Assembly: GCF_001305595.1 (NCBI RefSeq)
Contig: NZ_CP012404.1
Coordinates: 372,001-436,000 of the forward strand
Direction: 5' to 3'
Source: Azospirillum thiophilum
Lineage (GTDB): Bacteria; Pseudomonadota; Alphaproteobacteria; Azospirillales; Azospirillaceae
Length of the DNA stretch: 64,000 bases
Shown piece by piece: positions 1 through 10,216 of the stretch; position 1 is the stretch's first letter, and every line of letters starts with the position of its first letter. The position numbers and the translations under genes were made by a program. The notes beneath the pieces are model-generated. The model was not told the origin of the DNA. It did not search any database and worked only from the letters and a program-made list of their open reading frames with translations.

Positions 1-1
1 C

Positions 2-472
2 GACGCCTACGCCGCTGCCCCCGCCGGCTACCCCAACCCCTACCGGCGGGAAACCGGCGACGACCGCTTCCTCTTCGACCGCGCCCTGTCCAGCCGCCGC
101 TACGAGCTGGTCAACCTGCTGTTCGACGAGTTGATCACCTTCCGGGTGAAGACCCTCAACCGCGTCTGGCAGTTGATCCACGAAGGGGAGAACCGGCTGG
201 CCGCCATTCCCGACCCGGTGGCGCGCGACCTGCTGCATGCCGCCCGCGCGTCCGCCACCGCGGTTCCGGTCGGCGCCGCCCAGGCCGTCGACCCGGCCTT
301 CTCCGCGGCGCTGCGGCGGCCGGCGCGCGGCATGCCGGTCTCGGCCCGACAGGAGGAGCTGGAGGCCGAATGGCGAGCCTTCTCCAAGGCCCGGCTGGAC
401 GCGGCGCTGTCGGCGGCCGAACGCGCGCTGGTGATCCTGCGCGTGGCGGCCGGCGAGGGGGTCTGGCCATGA
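2..472 (+). CDS. Extracellular solute-binding protein, PgtC-like, C-terminal part (5' end outside window)
   Basis: Only the last 156 codons are present; the frame is open from base 2. The visible part is a clear paralogue of the binding protein at 4666-6033: both have a GYPNP motif, an RY segment and then LFD(E/Q)LITF before a helical C-terminal tail. The family is the iron/phosphosugar-type ABC binding proteins. The stop overlaps the start of the next gene (ATGA, 469-472), so the two are translationally coupled. A binding protein coupled to a membrane kinase and followed by a sigma-54 regulator is the arrangement of pgtC-pgtB-pgtA (phosphoglycerate sensing). I infer that this copy presents ligand to the kinase rather than serving transport. 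The ligand cannot be read from the fragment. Confidence 0.75.
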   Translation, partial: DAYAAAPAGYPNPYRRETGDDRFLFDRALSSRRYELVNLLFDELITFRVKTLNRVWQLIHEGENRLAAIPDPVARDLLHAARASATAVPVGAAQAVDPAFSAALRRPARGMPVSARQEELEAEWRAFSKARLDAALSAAERALVILRVAAGEGVWP

Positions 473-2979
473 GCGCTCCGGTGGCGCCGGCCGTGCCGGA
501 GGGTGGAGCGGTGCGCTTCGGCATCCGGGTCCGCCTGTTCCTCGCCTTCGTCGCGGTGGCGGTGCTGTCGGTGGTGGCCTGCGCGCTCGGCTGGCTGTCC
601 TACGACCGGCTGGGCGGCACACTGGACGAGTTCGCGGAAAGCCACCTGCCGGCGCTCGGGCTCGCCGCCCGGCTGGCGGAGGAGGGTGGCGCGATCATCG
701 CCACCGCCCCAATCCTGGCCGGCAGCCGGACCGAGGCCGAGATGGATGCGATCCGCGACGCGCTCAGCCGCCGCCTGACCGCGCTGCGGGCGCTGACGGA
801 CGCGATCGAGGGCGGCGCTCCCGGCCTGCGCCCGGTGGTGGACGCGCTCGGCCGTAACCTGTCGGAGCTGGACGGCACGGTGCGCCACCGGCTGGCGCTC
901 GCCCGCCGCAACCAGGAGGCCATCGAGCGGCTGCGTTGGCTGCACGCCGACTTCCTCGACGAGATCGACCCGCTGGTGGCCGACGCGCGTTTCAACATCC
1001 AGAGCGCGCTGGCGTCGGTCGAGGGCGGGAAGCCGTCCGTCGGCGCCGTCCGCACCCTGCGCGAGGAGAACCGGCGCAGCGAGGCGGTGCTGCAGATCGG
1101 CGCCAACGGCAACCTCGCGGTCGGGCTGATCGCGCGGGCGGCGACGCTCGCCACCCCCGAGCTGCTGGACGACAACGCCGGATTCCTCGACGAGACCGCC
1201 GACCGGCTGCAACGCGACCTCGCGGCGCTGGCCGACTGGGCGGACGGCGTGTCGCTGGGGCAGTTGGTGACCCGGCTTCTCGACCTCGCGCGCGGGGCCG
1301 ACGGCAGCGTGCCGGCGCTGCGCCGCGAGGAGCTGGACACCGCCGCCCGCGGGCAGGCCCTGCTGGCCGAGAACCGCGACATCGTGGCGCGGCTGAACGG
1401 GCTGATCGTCCGGCAGGTCCAGGCGGTGGAGAGCGATTCCCGCGCTGCCGCGGCGCGCTCCGCCCAGGCCATCGCCTTCGGCCGCTCGGCATTGCTGGCG
1501 AGCGCGGCGGTCAGCCTGCTGGTGGCGGTGCTGGTGGCGTGGCTCTACGTCAACCGCAACCTGATCTCCCGCCTGACCCGGCTGGGCGACGCGGCCCGCG
1601 CCATCGCCGCCGGGGATCTCAAGGCCGACATTCCGCTGGGCGGGCGCGACGAGCTGTCGGAGATGGCGGCGGCGTTGCTGGTCTTCCGCGACACCGCTAT
1701 CGCGGTGGAGGAGGCGAACGCCCAGGCGATCATCGACAACGCACAGGCCGGGCTGGCGATCACCGACGGCGAAGGCGTGATCGAGTTCGTCAACCCGCTC
1801 GCCGCCGCCCTGATCGCGCCGCCGCCCGCCGGCCGGGCCGGGGGGGAGGGCGGCGCGGCCCGTCTTGCCGCCCGCCTCGCCGACCGGCTGGACGCGGAGG
1901 GTGCGGCCCGCGTCGCGGCCTTCTTCGCCGTCCAGGCGCCCATCCAGATGTCCGCCGGCTCCGAAGGCGCCACGCCCGCCCTGTCCATCCTGGCCAGCGG
2001 GCGGCGCCCGGACGGCGGGGCGGTGCCGGTGCAGGTCGGCGTCCGCCCCTTCTGGCACCGGCAGCAGCAGCGCTTCATCGTCACGCTGACCGATATGACC
2101 GAGCGCCTGGAAGCCGAGCACATCCTGGAACGCACGGTTCGGGAGCGCACCACCGACCTCCGGACCACCAACGACCGGCTGGAGCGGGCCATCGCCGAGC
2201 ACCAGCGCACCGAACGCGAGCTGCGCGAGGCGCAGGCCGAACTGGTGCAGGCCGGCAAGCTGGCGGCGCTCGGCCAGCTCGCCGCCGGTGTCGGGCACGA
2301 GCTGAACCAGCCGCTCGCCGCCATCCGCTCCTATGCCCACAACGGCCGCAAGCTGATCGGGCTGGGCCGGGTGGAGGAGGCGGACGGCAATCTGGGCAAG
2401 ATCGCCGACCTGACGGCCCGCATGGCCAACATCACCAACCACCTGAAGCGCTTCGCGCGGCGCCCCGACAGCCGGCTGGGCGCGGTGGAGCTGGGCCCGG
2501 TGATCCAGGGGGCGCTCTCCCTGTTCGGCAACCGCCTGCGCGAGGAGGCGGTCGCGGTCGAGCTGGCGCTGCGCGATTCCGATCCCGATTCCGGCGGCCC
2601 CCTGCGGGTCCGCGCCGAGGAGGTGCGGTTGGAGCAGGTGCTGGTCAACCTGTTGAGCAATGCGCTGGATGCCGTGGCCGGGGCGCCGGTCCGCCGCATC
2701 CTGATCCGTGTCGGGGTCGTGGAGACAGGGCAGGGGGCGGTGGAGGGGGAGGAGGCCGGCGCCGTCCGCATCGAGGTGCGCGACAGCGGTCCCGGCATCG
2801 CGGCCGAACCGGTCGGGCAGGTCTTCGATCCCTTCTTCACGACAAAGCCGGTGGGGACGGGGCTGGGGCTCGGCCTGTCGATCTCGTACAACATCGTCCG
2901 CGACTTCGGCGGCGTGCTGTCGGTGGCCGAGAGCGGCCCCGGCGGAACCGCCTTCGTCCTCACCCTGACCCGCGCCTGA
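469..2979 (+). CDS. Membrane sensor histidine kinase, PgtB/DctB-like
   Basis: 836 aa. A first membrane helix lies at about residues 20-42, followed by a long periplasmic helical sensor region (about 43-340), a second membrane helix (about 343-366), a HAMP linker and a PAS-like domain (about 425-540). The HisKA dimerisation domain has the phospho-acceptor His610 in the motif GHELNQPLAAI. The ATPase domain shows N-box NLLSNALDAV, G1 DSGPGI and G2 GTGLGLGLSIS. The ELNQPL-type H-box is typical of DctB-like kinases that partner NtrC-type regulators, and such a regulator follows 11 bp downstream. The ATG at 469 is chosen because it overlaps the stop of the preceding binding-protein gene. The protein likely sits in the inner membrane and reads the state of a periplasmic binding protein. 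Confidence 0.85.
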   Translation: MSAPVAPAVPEGGAVRFGIRVRLFLAFVAVAVLSVVACALGWLSYDRLGGTLDEFAESHLPALGLAARLAEEGGAIIATAPILAGSRTEAEMDAIRDALSRRLTALRALTDAIEGGAPGLRPVVDALGRNLSELDGTVRHRLALARRNQEAIERLRWLHADFLDEIDPLVADARFNIQSALASVEGGKPSVGAVRTLREENRRSEAVLQIGANGNLAVGLIARAATLATPELLDDNAGFLDETADRLQRDLAALADWADGVSLGQLVTRLLDLARGADGSVPALRREELDTAARGQALLAENRDIVARLNGLIVRQVQAVESDSRAAAARSAQAIAFGRSALLASAAVSLLVAVLVAWLYVNRNLISRLTRLGDAARAIAAGDLKADIPLGGRDELSEMAAALLVFRDTAIAVEEANAQAIIDNAQAGLAITDGEGVIEFVNPLAAALIAPPPAGRAGGEGGAARLAARLADRLDAEGAARVAAFFAVQAPIQMSAGSEGATPALSILASGRRPDGGAVPVQVGVRPFWHRQQQRFIVTLTDMTERLEAEHILERTVRERTTDLRTTNDRLERAIAEHQRTERELREAQAELVQAGKLAALGQLAAGVGHELNQPLAAIRSYAHNGRKLIGLGRVEEADGNLGKIADLTARMANITNHLKRFARRPDSRLGAVELGPVIQGALSLFGNRLREEAVAVELALRDSDPDSGGPLRVRAEEVRLEQVLVNLLSNALDAVAGAPVRRILIRVGVVETGQGAVEGEEAGAVRIEVRDSGPGIAAEPVGQVFDPFFTTKPVGTGLGLGLSISYNIVRDFGGVLSVAESGPGGTAFVLTLTRA

Positions 2980-2990
2980 AAGTCCCGCCC

Positions 2991-4331
<1,341 letters not shown>

Positions 4332-4340
4332 CCCCAGCGG

Positions 4341-4449
4341 TTGCCCCCACCCCAACCCTCCCCCGCTGGGCGGGGGAGGGAGCAAGTGCTGACTCGCAAG
4401 AGCGGCGGCAGTCCCTCCCCCGCGGGAGCGGGGGAGGTTAGGTGGGGGG
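4341..4449. repeat. Dispersed ~108-bp inverted-repeat element, copy A
   Basis: It begins TTGCCCCCACC, continues into a CCCTCCCCCGC / GCGGGGGAGGG hairpin, and ends with a second such hairpin followed by GGTGGGGG. The outer ends are themselves inverted. A near-identical copy lies at 50017-50123 in an unrelated intergenic region. Here it follows the stop of the sigma-54 regulator directly and could also act as its terminator. Confidence 0.8.
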
Positions 4450-4475
4450 CTAGCCTGGCAAAGAGGGGGTATCTG

Positions 4476-4490
4476 GAAGCTGAAAGCTTC
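4476..4490. promoter_or_regulatory. Possible upstream activator site for the sigma-54 regulator
   Basis: An inverted repeat with arms GAAGCT and AGCTTC and a 3-bp spacer lies about 120-135 bp upstream of the -24/-12 promoter, the usual distance for an enhancer bound by an NtrC-type activator. Only one such site is obvious, so the assignment is tentative. Confidence 0.3.
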
Positions 4491-4610
4491 TGGTTGTGGG
4501 AAGGCGTCGAACGCTGGTGTGTTCCCCGCGTTACCCGGCCGTCCCCGCCGATGTTCCCGTCCTGACCCATCGACGCCGCGCGAAGCCCGGCCGCACAAGG
4601 GCTGATCATC

Positions 4611-4626
4611 TGGCACACAGATTGCT
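4611..4626 (+). promoter_or_regulatory. Sigma-54 (-24/-12) promoter of the ABC transporter operon
   Basis: The sequence TGGCACACAGATTGCT fits the consensus TGGCAC-N5-TTGC(A/T): the GG and GC doublets are ten bases apart as required. The start codon of the binding-protein gene lies 40 bp downstream, behind a GGGGAGGA ribosome-binding site. A sigma-54 activator gene ends 280 bp upstream. Confidence 0.8.
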
Positions 4627-4665
4627 GAAGGAGCGAGCATAAAACATCAGGGGAGGACAACACCC

Positions 4666-6033
4666 ATGCTTCGCACCACGCGCACCGCCACGAGCACCCT
4701 GCGCAACGCCGCGGCCGCCCTGGCCGTCCTGCTGCTGTCCGGCACCGCCGCCTTCGCCCAGGACGTCAGCGGCAAGCTGGTCATCGTCACCTCCTTTCCC
4801 AAGGACATGACGACCGCCTTCCAGCAGGCCTTCCAGAAGGCCAACCCCAAGGTCACGGTCGAGATCCTGAACCGCAACACCAACGCGGGCGTGAAGTATC
4901 TCCAGGAAACCGCGTCGAACAACGGAACCGACCTGTTCTGGGCCTCGGCCCCCGACGCCTTCGAGGTGCTGAAGGGCGCCGGGCTCCTCCAGCCCTACAA
5001 GCCGCAGGTCAAGGGCATCCCGGACATCGTCGGCGCCTATCCGGTCAACGATCCGGGCGGCTTCTATTCCGGCTTCGCCGCCTCGGGTTACGGCATCATG
5101 TGGAACACCCGCTACATGAAGGCCAACGACCTGCCGGTTCCCAAGGAATGGGCCGACCTGACCAAGCCGGTCTATCACGACCACGTCGCGATCTCGGCCC
5201 CGTCGCGCTCCGGCACGACGCATCTGACCATCGAGACGATCCTCCAGGGCGAGGGCTGGGAGAAGGGCTGGCGCACCAACAAGGAGATGGCCGGCAATTA
5301 CCGCACCATCACCGAGCGCAGCTTCGGCGTTCCGGACGGGGTGAACTCGGGCGCCTTCGGCATCGGCATCGTCATCGACTTCTTCGCCCTGTCGTCGCAG
5401 GCGTCGGGCTTCCCGGTGGAGTTCGCCTATCCCACCATCACCACCATCGTGCCGGCCAACGTCGGCGTGGTGAAGAACGCCCCCAACAAGGCCGCCGCCG
5501 AGGGCTTCGTCGATTTCCTGCTGTCGCCCAAGGGGCAGGAGGTCCTGCTGGATCCGGCGATCCGCCGCCTGCCGGTCAACCCGGTCACCTACGAGAAGGC
5601 GCCCGCCGGCTACCCCAACCCGTTCAAGGACAGCTCGCTGGGCGCCCAGGTGAACTTCGACGTGAACGTCTCGCAGGCCCGCTACAATGTGGTGGACGCG
5701 CTGTTCGACCAGCTCATCACCTTCCAGCTCGACGAGTTGAAGGCAGCGACCCAGGCCATCCACAAGGCCGACGCGGCGCTGGCCAAGACGCCGAACGACA
5801 AGGCCAAGGCCCTGCTGGCCGAGGCGCGCGACCTTGTCGCCGCCATGCCGGTCACGGCGGAGCAGGCCGCCGACCCGCAGCTGGCCGGCGCCTTCACGGT
5901 GGAGCGCAAGTCGGCCAAGGACACGGTGCCGGAGCGCCAGGCGCAGGTCGAGCAGAAATGGGCCGCCTTCGCCAAGGAGAACTACGCCGCCGCCCGCAGG
6001 AAGGCCGACGAGGCGCTGGCCCTGGCGCGCTGA
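4666..6033 (+). CDS. ABC transporter periplasmic solute-binding protein (AfuA/PgtC-like)
   Basis: 455 aa. A Sec signal peptide with a hydrophobic core and a cleavage motif AFA-QD gives a mature protein from about residue 32. The mature start, KLVIVTSFPKDMT, is typical of the Fe(III)/thiamine/phosphosugar class of binding proteins. It is longer than simple ferric-binding proteins (about 340 aa) by a helical C-terminal extension, as in PgtC-like members, and is paralogous to the partial gene at the left edge. It is the first gene of an operon with permease and ATPase and is driven by the sigma-54 promoter just upstream. I see no conserved tyrosine pair that would argue for ferric iron; an organophosphate ligand is inferred from context. 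Confidence 0.85.
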   Translation: MLRTTRTATSTLRNAAAALAVLLLSGTAAFAQDVSGKLVIVTSFPKDMTTAFQQAFQKANPKVTVEILNRNTNAGVKYLQETASNNGTDLFWASAPDAFEVLKGAGLLQPYKPQVKGIPDIVGAYPVNDPGGFYSGFAASGYGIMWNTRYMKANDLPVPKEWADLTKPVYHDHVAISAPSRSGTTHLTIETILQGEGWEKGWRTNKEMAGNYRTITERSFGVPDGVNSGAFGIGIVIDFFALSSQASGFPVEFAYPTITTIVPANVGVVKNAPNKAAAEGFVDFLLSPKGQEVLLDPAIRRLPVNPVTYEKAPAGYPNPFKDSSLGAQVNFDVNVSQARYNVVDALFDQLITFQLDELKAATQAIHKADAALAKTPNDKAKALLAEARDLVAAMPVTAEQAADPQLAGAFTVERKSAKDTVPERQAQVEQKWAAFAKENYAAARRKADEALALAR

Positions 6034-6108
6034 CGCCGGTTGCTCCGGATTTCGGGGGGCGTCCTGCGGGCGTCCCCTCCATATCTCCCCCAGTCCACGG
6101 GCCTTTCC

Positions 6109-7821
6109 ATGACGTCACTTGCGCTCACGCGCGACCGCATCGCGCGCGTGCGGCCGGGGCCGGCGCTGGCCGCGCTGCTGATCGCCGCCTTCCTGTTGCT
6201 GTTCCTGGTCGTTCCGGTGGTCCAGGTCATCTTCGTCGCCTTCCAGGACAAGACGACCGGTGCCTTCACCCTGGTGAACTTCGCCGACTTCTTCCGCAAC
6301 GACCTGTTCATGCGGTCCTTCGCCAATTCGGTCTACGTCTCGGCGATGTCGGTGGTGGTGGCGAGCCTGCTGGCCCTGCCGCTCGCCTACCTGACCATGC
6401 GCTTCGAGTTCCGCGGCGCGGTGCTGATCCAGAGCCTGGGCATCATCCCGCTGATCATGCCGCCCTTCATCGGCGCGGTTGCGATGCAGCTGCTGTTCGG
6501 GCGCAACGGCTCGGTCAACCTGCTGCTGCGCGACCATTTCGGCTTTTCGATCCCCTTCATGGAGGGGCTGAACGGCGTCATCTTCGTCCAGAGCATCCAT
6601 TACTTCCCCTTCATCCTGATCAACCTGTCGGCCAGCCTGAAGAACATCGACCGGGCGATGGAGGAATCGGCGCAGAATCTCGGTTGCCACGGCTTCCGGC
6701 TGTTCCGCCGCATCGTCTTCCCGCTGGCGATGCCGGGCTACGTCGCCGGCGCCTCGCTGGTCTTCATCAAGGTGTTCGACGACCTCGGCACGCCGCTGCT
6801 GCTGAACGTCAACGACATGCTGGCGCCCCAGGCCTACCTGCGCATTTCCTCGATCGGCATCGCCGACCCGATGGGCTACGTCATCTCGGTGGTGCTGATC
6901 GCCTGCTCGCTGCTGGCGCTGTGGGTCTCGGCGCTGGCGATGCGCGGCAAGGACTATGCGACGGTGCAGCGCGGCGGCGGCGGCCTGGCCAAGCGGCGCC
7001 TGAAGCCGCTGGAGATGGTGGCGGCCTACGGGGTGGTGCTGCTGATCCTGCTGCTGGTGCTGGCGCCGCATGTCGGGCTGGGTCTGCTGTCCTTCGCCAC
7101 CATCTGGTCGTTCAGCCCGCTTCCCGACGCCGTCACGCTGAAGCACTACCACACCGTCTTCACCGAGAGCGGGCAGTACATCACCAACACCCTGCTCTAC
7201 GCCTCGCTGGCGGCGCTGCTCGACGTGGTGATCGGCACGGCCATCGCCTATCTGGTGCTGCGCACCAAGCTGCCGGGCCGGCAATGGCTGGACTACATCG
7301 CGATGGCGGCGCTGGCGGTGCCGGGCGTCGTGCTGGGCATCGGCTACCTGCGCAGCTTCTACGGCGTGCCGATGCCCTTCACCGGCCAGCCTTTGTCGAA
7401 CTTCTGGCTGATCCTGGTCTTCGCGCTGGCGATCCGCCGGCTGCCCTACGCGCTGCGCGCCTGCACCGCGGCCCTGCAGCAGGTCAGCTCCTCGCTGGAG
7501 GAGGCGGCCGAGAACCTGGGCGCCACCAAGCTGCGGACGGTCGGGCGCATCGTCGTGCCGCTGATGTCGGGCGGCATCCTGGCCGGCTTCGTCACCAGCT
7601 TCGCCACCGCGGCGGTCGAGCTGTCGGCGACCATCATGCTGGTGCATTCGCAGAGCGACGCGCCGCTGGCCTACGGCCTCTACGTCTACATGCAGTCGGC
7701 GGCCGGGCGCGGGCCGGGCGCGGCGCTGGGCATCTTCGCCGTCATCATCGTCGGGCTGGGCACCTACCTGTCGCACGTCGTCATCGAGCGCGGCCGACGC
7801 GACCGCGGCCAAGAGCACTGA
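6109..7821 (+). CDS. ABC transporter permease, fused double-length (AfuB/FbpB-like)
   Basis: 570 aa in the inner membrane, made of two homologous halves of about six helices each. Each half carries the ATPase-contact loop: EESAQNLGCHGFRLFRRI near residue 185 and EEAAENLGATKLRTVGRI near 465. Single polypeptides with both permease halves are typical of the FbpB/AfuB/PhnU-type transporters. The start at 6109 gives the expected short cytoplasmic N-terminus before the first helix; in-frame codons further upstream lie in the 75-bp gap after the binding-protein gene. The ATPase gene follows within 30 bp. Confidence 0.88.
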   Translation: MTSLALTRDRIARVRPGPALAALLIAAFLLLFLVVPVVQVIFVAFQDKTTGAFTLVNFADFFRNDLFMRSFANSVYVSAMSVVVASLLALPLAYLTMRFEFRGAVLIQSLGIIPLIMPPFIGAVAMQLLFGRNGSVNLLLRDHFGFSIPFMEGLNGVIFVQSIHYFPFILINLSASLKNIDRAMEESAQNLGCHGFRLFRRIVFPLAMPGYVAGASLVFIKVFDDLGTPLLLNVNDMLAPQAYLRISSIGIADPMGYVISVVLIACSLLALWVSALAMRGKDYATVQRGGGGLAKRRLKPLEMVAAYGVVLLILLLVLAPHVGLGLLSFATIWSFSPLPDAVTLKHYHTVFTESGQYITNTLLYASLAALLDVVIGTAIAYLVLRTKLPGRQWLDYIAMAALAVPGVVLGIGYLRSFYGVPMPFTGQPLSNFWLILVFALAIRRLPYALRACTAALQQVSSSLEEAAENLGATKLRTVGRIVVPLMSGGILAGFVTSFATAAVELSATIMLVHSQSDAPLAYGLYVYMQSAAGRGPGAALGIFAVIIVGLGTYLSHVVIERGRRDRGQEH

Positions 7822-7847
7822 AAATGTCCGCTGAGGGGATTCCCATC

Positions 7848-8966
7848 ATGAACCACCAGTTTTCCCCGGCCGCGCTCGCCGCCCAACTCCAGAGCGTCGG
7901 CGTCGACATCGAGGGTGTCGACCTGTCCTACGGCAGCAACCATGTGCTCAAGGACGTGAACCTCGCCATCCGGCCCGGAGAATTCTTCGCCTTCCTCGGG
8001 CCGTCGGGCTGCGGCAAGACCACGCTCCTGCGGCTGATCGCCGGCTTCAACACCGCCCAGCGCGGCGAGGTCCGGATCGGCGGGCGCGACATCTCCACCC
8101 TGCCGCCGCACCGGCGCGACGTCGGCATGGTGTTCCAGAGCTATGCGCTGTGGCCGCACATGACCGTGCGCCGCAACGTCGCCTTCGGGCTGGAGGAGCG
8201 ACGCGTTCCCCGCGCCGAGACCGAGCGCCGGGTGGACGCCGCGCTCGATCTGGTCGGGCTGAAGCATCTGGCCGACCGCCGGCCGTCGCAACTGTCGGGC
8301 GGCCAGCAGCAGCGCGTCGCGCTGGCCCGCACCATCGTGATCGAGCCGAAGGTGCTGCTGCTCGACGAGCCGCTGTCGAACCTCGACGCCAAGCTGCGCG
8401 TGCAGATGCGCCAGGAGCTGCTGAGCCTCCAGCGCAAGCTCGGCCTGACCACCATCTTCGTCACCCACGACCAGGAGGAGGCCAACACCATCTGCGACCG
8501 CATCGCGGTGATGGAGGACGGCAAGGTGCAGCAGGTCGGCACCCCGCAGGATCTCTACGACCACCCGGCCAACCTGTTCGTGGCCGGCTTCCTCGGCACC
8601 GCCAACGTGCTCGACGGTACCGTGCGGGGCGATGGCGGCGGGGGCAGCGTCTTCGTCGGCGACGGGGCCAGCCCGGTGGCGCTGCCGCCGGCGGTCGAGC
8701 CGGGCGCCGCCGGCAAGCTGATGTTCCGCCCGCAGAACCTGATCATCCGCCCGGACGGCGGGCCGCCGGCCCCCAGCCATGCCCGGCTCACGGGGACCAT
8801 CCGGCACCGGGAGTTCCTCGGCGCCTCCATCCGCTACGCGGTGGATGTCGGCGGGCAACTGGTGCAGGTGGACGCGCCGCATCAGGCGGGCGATGCTCCG
8901 CTCGCCCCCGACGCCCCGATCGTCCTCGACCTCGCGGCCGACAAGGCCCGCTTCCTCCGCCAGTAA
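7848..8966 (+). CDS. ABC transporter ATP-binding protein (AfuC/FbpC-like)
   Basis: 372 aa. It shows Walker A GPSGCGKTT, signature LSGGQQQR, Walker B LLLDEPLSNLDA and the switch His in THDQEEA; a TOBE-like C-terminal domain (about 260-370) is present, as in the CUT1/Fe-type family. The ATG at 7848 has a GAGGGG ribosome-binding site; an alternative ATG at 7824 would add eight residues. It powers the permease encoded just upstream. Confidence 0.9.
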   Translation: MNHQFSPAALAAQLQSVGVDIEGVDLSYGSNHVLKDVNLAIRPGEFFAFLGPSGCGKTTLLRLIAGFNTAQRGEVRIGGRDISTLPPHRRDVGMVFQSYALWPHMTVRRNVAFGLEERRVPRAETERRVDAALDLVGLKHLADRRPSQLSGGQQQRVALARTIVIEPKVLLLDEPLSNLDAKLRVQMRQELLSLQRKLGLTTIFVTHDQEEANTICDRIAVMEDGKVQQVGTPQDLYDHPANLFVAGFLGTANVLDGTVRGDGGGGSVFVGDGASPVALPPAVEPGAAGKLMFRPQNLIIRPDGGPPAPSHARLTGTIRHREFLGASIRYAVDVGGQLVQVDAPHQAGDAPLAPDAPIVLDLAADKARFLRQ

Positions 8967-8978
8967 GGTGCCGCCACC

Positions 8979-9671
8979 GTGACCGATCCCGTGACCGCCG
9001 TGAACCGCCGCCCGATCCGCGCCGTCGCCTTCGACCTCGACGGCACGCTGGTGGACAGCGCCGCCGACCTGATGCACGCCTCCAACGCCCTGCTCGCCGA
9101 GCTGGGGCGGCCGCCGGTCGATCTGCCGGCTGTGCGCTCCTTCATCGGCGACGGCGCGCCCAAGCTGGTGGAGCGCGTGCTGGCCGCCAGCGGCGGAGTT
9201 CCGGCCCCGGAGGAGGAGGCCCGCTGCCTCCGGCGCTTCCTGGCGATCTACGAGGCCGATCCCAGCGCCCACAGCGCGCTCTATCCCGGCGTCGCCGAAA
9301 CGCTGGGCAGACTGGCGGAGGCCGGGCTGCGGCTCGGCGTCTGCACCAACAAGCCGATGGCGGCGACGACGCGGCTGCTGGACGATCTCGGCATCGCCGG
9401 CCGCTTCGCCGCCGTGGTCGGCGGCGACAGCTACCCGACCCGCAAGCCCTCGCCGGAACCGGTGCTGGGATTGCTGGAACGGCTGGGGGTTCCGCCCGGC
9501 GAGGCCGCCTTCGTCGGCGACAACGAGCATGACGTGGCGGCATCCCGCGCCGCCGGGGTGGCGCTGGTGCTGATGGTGCCCTACGGCTACGCCCGCGTTC
9601 CGCTCGACGGCCTGCCGCATGACGGCATCCTCGGCGGCTTCGCCGACCTGCCGGGGCGGCTGTCATGCTGA
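8979..9671 (+). CDS. gph: HAD-family phosphatase, phosphoglycolate phosphatase-like
   Basis: 230 aa with a GTG start. HAD motif I is FDLDGTLVDS, motif II is CTNKP, and motifs III/IV appear as KPSPEP and VGDNEHD. The layout (cap inserted after motif I, motif IV GDNEHDV) matches phosphoglycolate phosphatase Gph and related phosphosugar phosphatases. It follows the ABC ATPase gene by 12 bp and its stop overlaps the next start (ATGCTGA, 9665-9671), so it belongs to the transporter operon. That association suggests it dephosphorylates the imported compound; true substrate specificity cannot be read from the sequence. Confidence 0.8.
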   Translation: MTDPVTAVNRRPIRAVAFDLDGTLVDSAADLMHASNALLAELGRPPVDLPAVRSFIGDGAPKLVERVLAASGGVPAPEEEARCLRRFLAIYEADPSAHSALYPGVAETLGRLAEAGLRLGVCTNKPMAATTRLLDDLGIAGRFAAVVGGDSYPTRKPSPEPVLGLLERLGVPPGEAAFVGDNEHDVAASRAAGVALVLMVPYGYARVPLDGLPHDGILGGFADLPGRLSC

Positions 9672-10216
9672 GCGCCGTCATCTTCTGCCGCCATGGCGAG
9701 ACGGAGAGCAACCTCGGCGGCTGGCTCGCCGGATCGCGCGACGTGTCGCTGACCGCACGGGGCCGGGTGCAGGCGCGGGAGGCCGCCGCGACGCTGGTCG
9801 CAGAGGGGCGGCAGGCGGGACGGCAGGCGGGGTGGGCGGTTCCGGTGATCTACAGCAGCCCGCAGCGCCGGGCGCTGGAGACGGCGGGCATCCTGGCCGG
9901 GGCGCTCGGCGTTCCGGTCGTGCCGGTGGCGGGTCTGGAGGAACGGCGCTGGGGCGATCTCGAAGGCGGCGCCATCCCGGCCGACCTGCTGCGGGAGGAG
10001 GTGCCGAACGGCGAAAGCCTGACCGGCTTCCGCGCCCGCGTCACGGCGGCGCTCGACGGGCTGCCGGCGCCCACGGACGGCGGCCCGCCGATGATCGTCG
10101 CGCATGCCGGAACCTGGCCGGTGCTTTGCCGGTGGATGGGCGTCGACTCAGCGCTGCTGTGGCCGCCCAACGCCTCGCCGGTCGTCCTGACGCGGGAGGT
10201 GGCGGCCAGCGGGTGA
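9665..10216 (+). CDS. Histidine phosphatase family protein (phosphoglycerate mutase-like)
   Basis: 183 aa. The catalytic motif is CRHGETESN near the N-terminus; a second His follows in VAHAGTW (about residue 146). The length and RHG motif fit the cobC/GpmB-type branch, which includes phosphatases acting on small phosphosugars as well as alpha-ribazole phosphatase. It overlaps the HAD gene by seven bases and is the last gene of the transporter operon. Two phosphatases behind an AfuABC-like importer support an organophosphate substrate. A cobalamin role is less likely because no cob genes are near. Confidence 0.75.
   Translation: MLSAVIFCRHGETESNLGGWLAGSRDVSLTARGRVQAREAAATLVAEGRQAGRQAGWAVPVIYSSPQRRALETAGILAGALGVPVVPVAGLEERRWGDLEGGAIPADLLREEVPNGESLTGFRARVTAALDGLPAPTDGGPPMIVAHAGTWPVLCRWMGVDSALLWPPNASPVVLTREVAASG

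Noticed and set aside
100..2442. Very long open frame antisense to the sensor kinase gene
   Set aside because: At 70 % GC, antisense frames stay open over long distances. Its product is Arg/Gly/Gln-rich with no family features, while the opposite frame is an obvious kinase.
4666..8966. Ferric iron ABC transporter (FbpABC/AfuABC as iron system)
   Set aside because: The family name suggests iron, but the sigma-54 two-component control, the PgtC-like paralogue and two phosphatases in the operon do not fit iron uptake. No Fur-box-like sequence is seen upstream.
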